Source: Alphaproteobacteria bacterium
GTDB taxonomy: Bacteria > Pseudomonadota > Alphaproteobacteria > Rs-D84 > NBLK01
NCBI GenBank assembly: GCA_016936785.1
Contig: JAFGXE010000017.1
Span: forward strand, 1-6,901
DNA length: 6,901 nt
Reading direction: 5' to 3'
Shown here: in pieces, positions 6,646-6,901 of the stretch
Position numbering within the stretch: the first letter of the stretch is position 1
How the letters are laid out: the number at the start of each line of letters is the position of its first letter
Position numbers and translations under genes: made by a program
Notes under the pieces: model-generated
Database searches by the model: none
The model's input: the letters and a program-made list of their open reading frames with translations, nothing else
What the model was told of the DNA's origin: nothing

Positions 6646-6699
6646 TCCAAATAAGATCCGAACCAATTTTAAAAAAATTCAGATGTTATTTGGACTGAC
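6641..6699 (-). repeat. Long inverted repeat between the barrel gene and ftsQ
   Basis: The arms 6641-6654 and 6686-6699 are complementary at 13 of 14 positions. In minus-strand RNA the odd position is a G-U pair, so all 14 can pair; in plus-strand RNA it would be an A-C mismatch. Three more pairs lie inside after one mismatch, and AATTTT/AAAATT (6665-6670 and 6674-6679) can form an inner hairpin. The structure begins 15 bases past the stop of the upstream barrel gene, so it may mark or protect the 3' end of that mRNA. No run of U follows the stem, so it is not a standard intrinsic terminator. The left arm shares five bases with the ftsQ -35 box. Confidence 0.6.
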
Positions 6700-6714
6700 G
6701 ATAATAATCAAATG

Positions 6715-6901
6715 TTAAAACGCAAGACGAATACCGAAAGAAACCTCACTTATGCGTGACGGCAACTCATGCTCACCAATCTCACGATAAGATTCATAAT
6801 TCGATGGATTTTCCCAATTCGTTCGGTAACGATCCATCTTCACTGTAATATCTCCCATATCAAGATAACGGTAGCCAAGATCAAGAATAAGACCATCACC
6901 A
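6715..6901 (-). CDS. Outer-membrane beta-barrel protein, C-terminal fragment
   Basis: The window edge cuts this gene, leaving 61 codons and a TAA stop at 6715-6717. The fragment starts GDGLILDLGYRYLDMGDI and ends SEVSFGIRLAF. Alternating hydrophobic residues form two probable outer-membrane strands joined by a polar extracellular loop (about fragment residues 19-47, rich in N, E, R and Y). A final Phe after alternating apolar residues is the usual recognition signal for the BAM assembly machine. LDLGYRYLDMGD fits the penultimate strand of small OmpA-like, opacity or surface-antigen barrels of Alphaproteobacteria. The exact family cannot be decided from the tail alone. It is on the same strand as ftsQ, 103 bases upstream of it, and separated from it by an inverted repeat and a strong promoter, so ftsQ probably does not depend on it for transcription. 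Confidence 0.72.
   Translation of the reverse strand, partial: GDGLILDLGYRYLDMGDITVKMDRYRTNWENPSNYESYREIGEHELPSRISEVSFGIRLAF

Noticed and set aside
6641..6699. Inverted repeat as a miniature transposable element or a standard intrinsic terminator.
   Set aside because: At 59 bp with no target duplication it is too small for such an element, and there is no U run after the stem for a terminator.

Overview
The window looks like chromosomal DNA from an AT-leaning alphaproteobacterium. The translation factor LepA reads as typical alphaproteobacterial throughout, and an FtsQ, an OmpA-domain lipoprotein and an outer-membrane barrel show a diderm envelope. The low GC and split-up cell-division genes would fit a lineage such as Holosporales or Rickettsiales-like symbionts, but that placement is inference. 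I see no tRNA, rRNA, CRISPR array, transposase or phage gene.

Layout: (1) bases 1-88 hold no gene I can support. (2) 89-2092, minus: a 667-residue membrane-anchored coiled-coil protein with a distinct C-terminal domain. (3) 2093-2206: a divergent intergenic region with a good minus-strand promoter. (4) 2207-2845, plus: a Pal/OmpA-like lipoprotein. (5) 2849-2864: a perfect parS centromere site, TGTTTCACGTGAAACA. (6) 2888-4108, plus: an M29 metallo-aminopeptidase. (7) 4154-5941, plus: lepA (EF4). (8) 5943-6611, minus: a compact ftsQ, convergent with lepA across a single base. (9) 6612-6714: a consensus promoter whose predicted transcription start is the ftsQ start codon, a 14-bp palindrome over the -35 box, and a long hairpin. 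(10) 6715-6901, minus: the last 61 codons of an outer-membrane beta-barrel protein cut by the window edge.

The main result is the parS site. Sites of this sequence bind ParB and usually lie near the chromosome origin, so the window is probably origin-proximal. Close by lie a protein built like the Caulobacter polarity factor TipN (two N-terminal membrane helices, then a long cytoplasmic coiled coil) and a Pal-like lipoprotein. In Caulobacter, TipN acts with the ParA/ParB-parS machinery and its positioning depends on Tol-Pal. With ftsQ also here, several genes fit a theme of envelope, polarity, segregation and division, but a functional link is a hypothesis drawn from architecture and position.

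A second theme is start-site structure. lepA and ftsQ both lack a Shine-Dalgarno sequence, and each has a -35/-10 pair placed so that transcription should begin at or within a base of the ATG, suggesting leaderless mRNAs.
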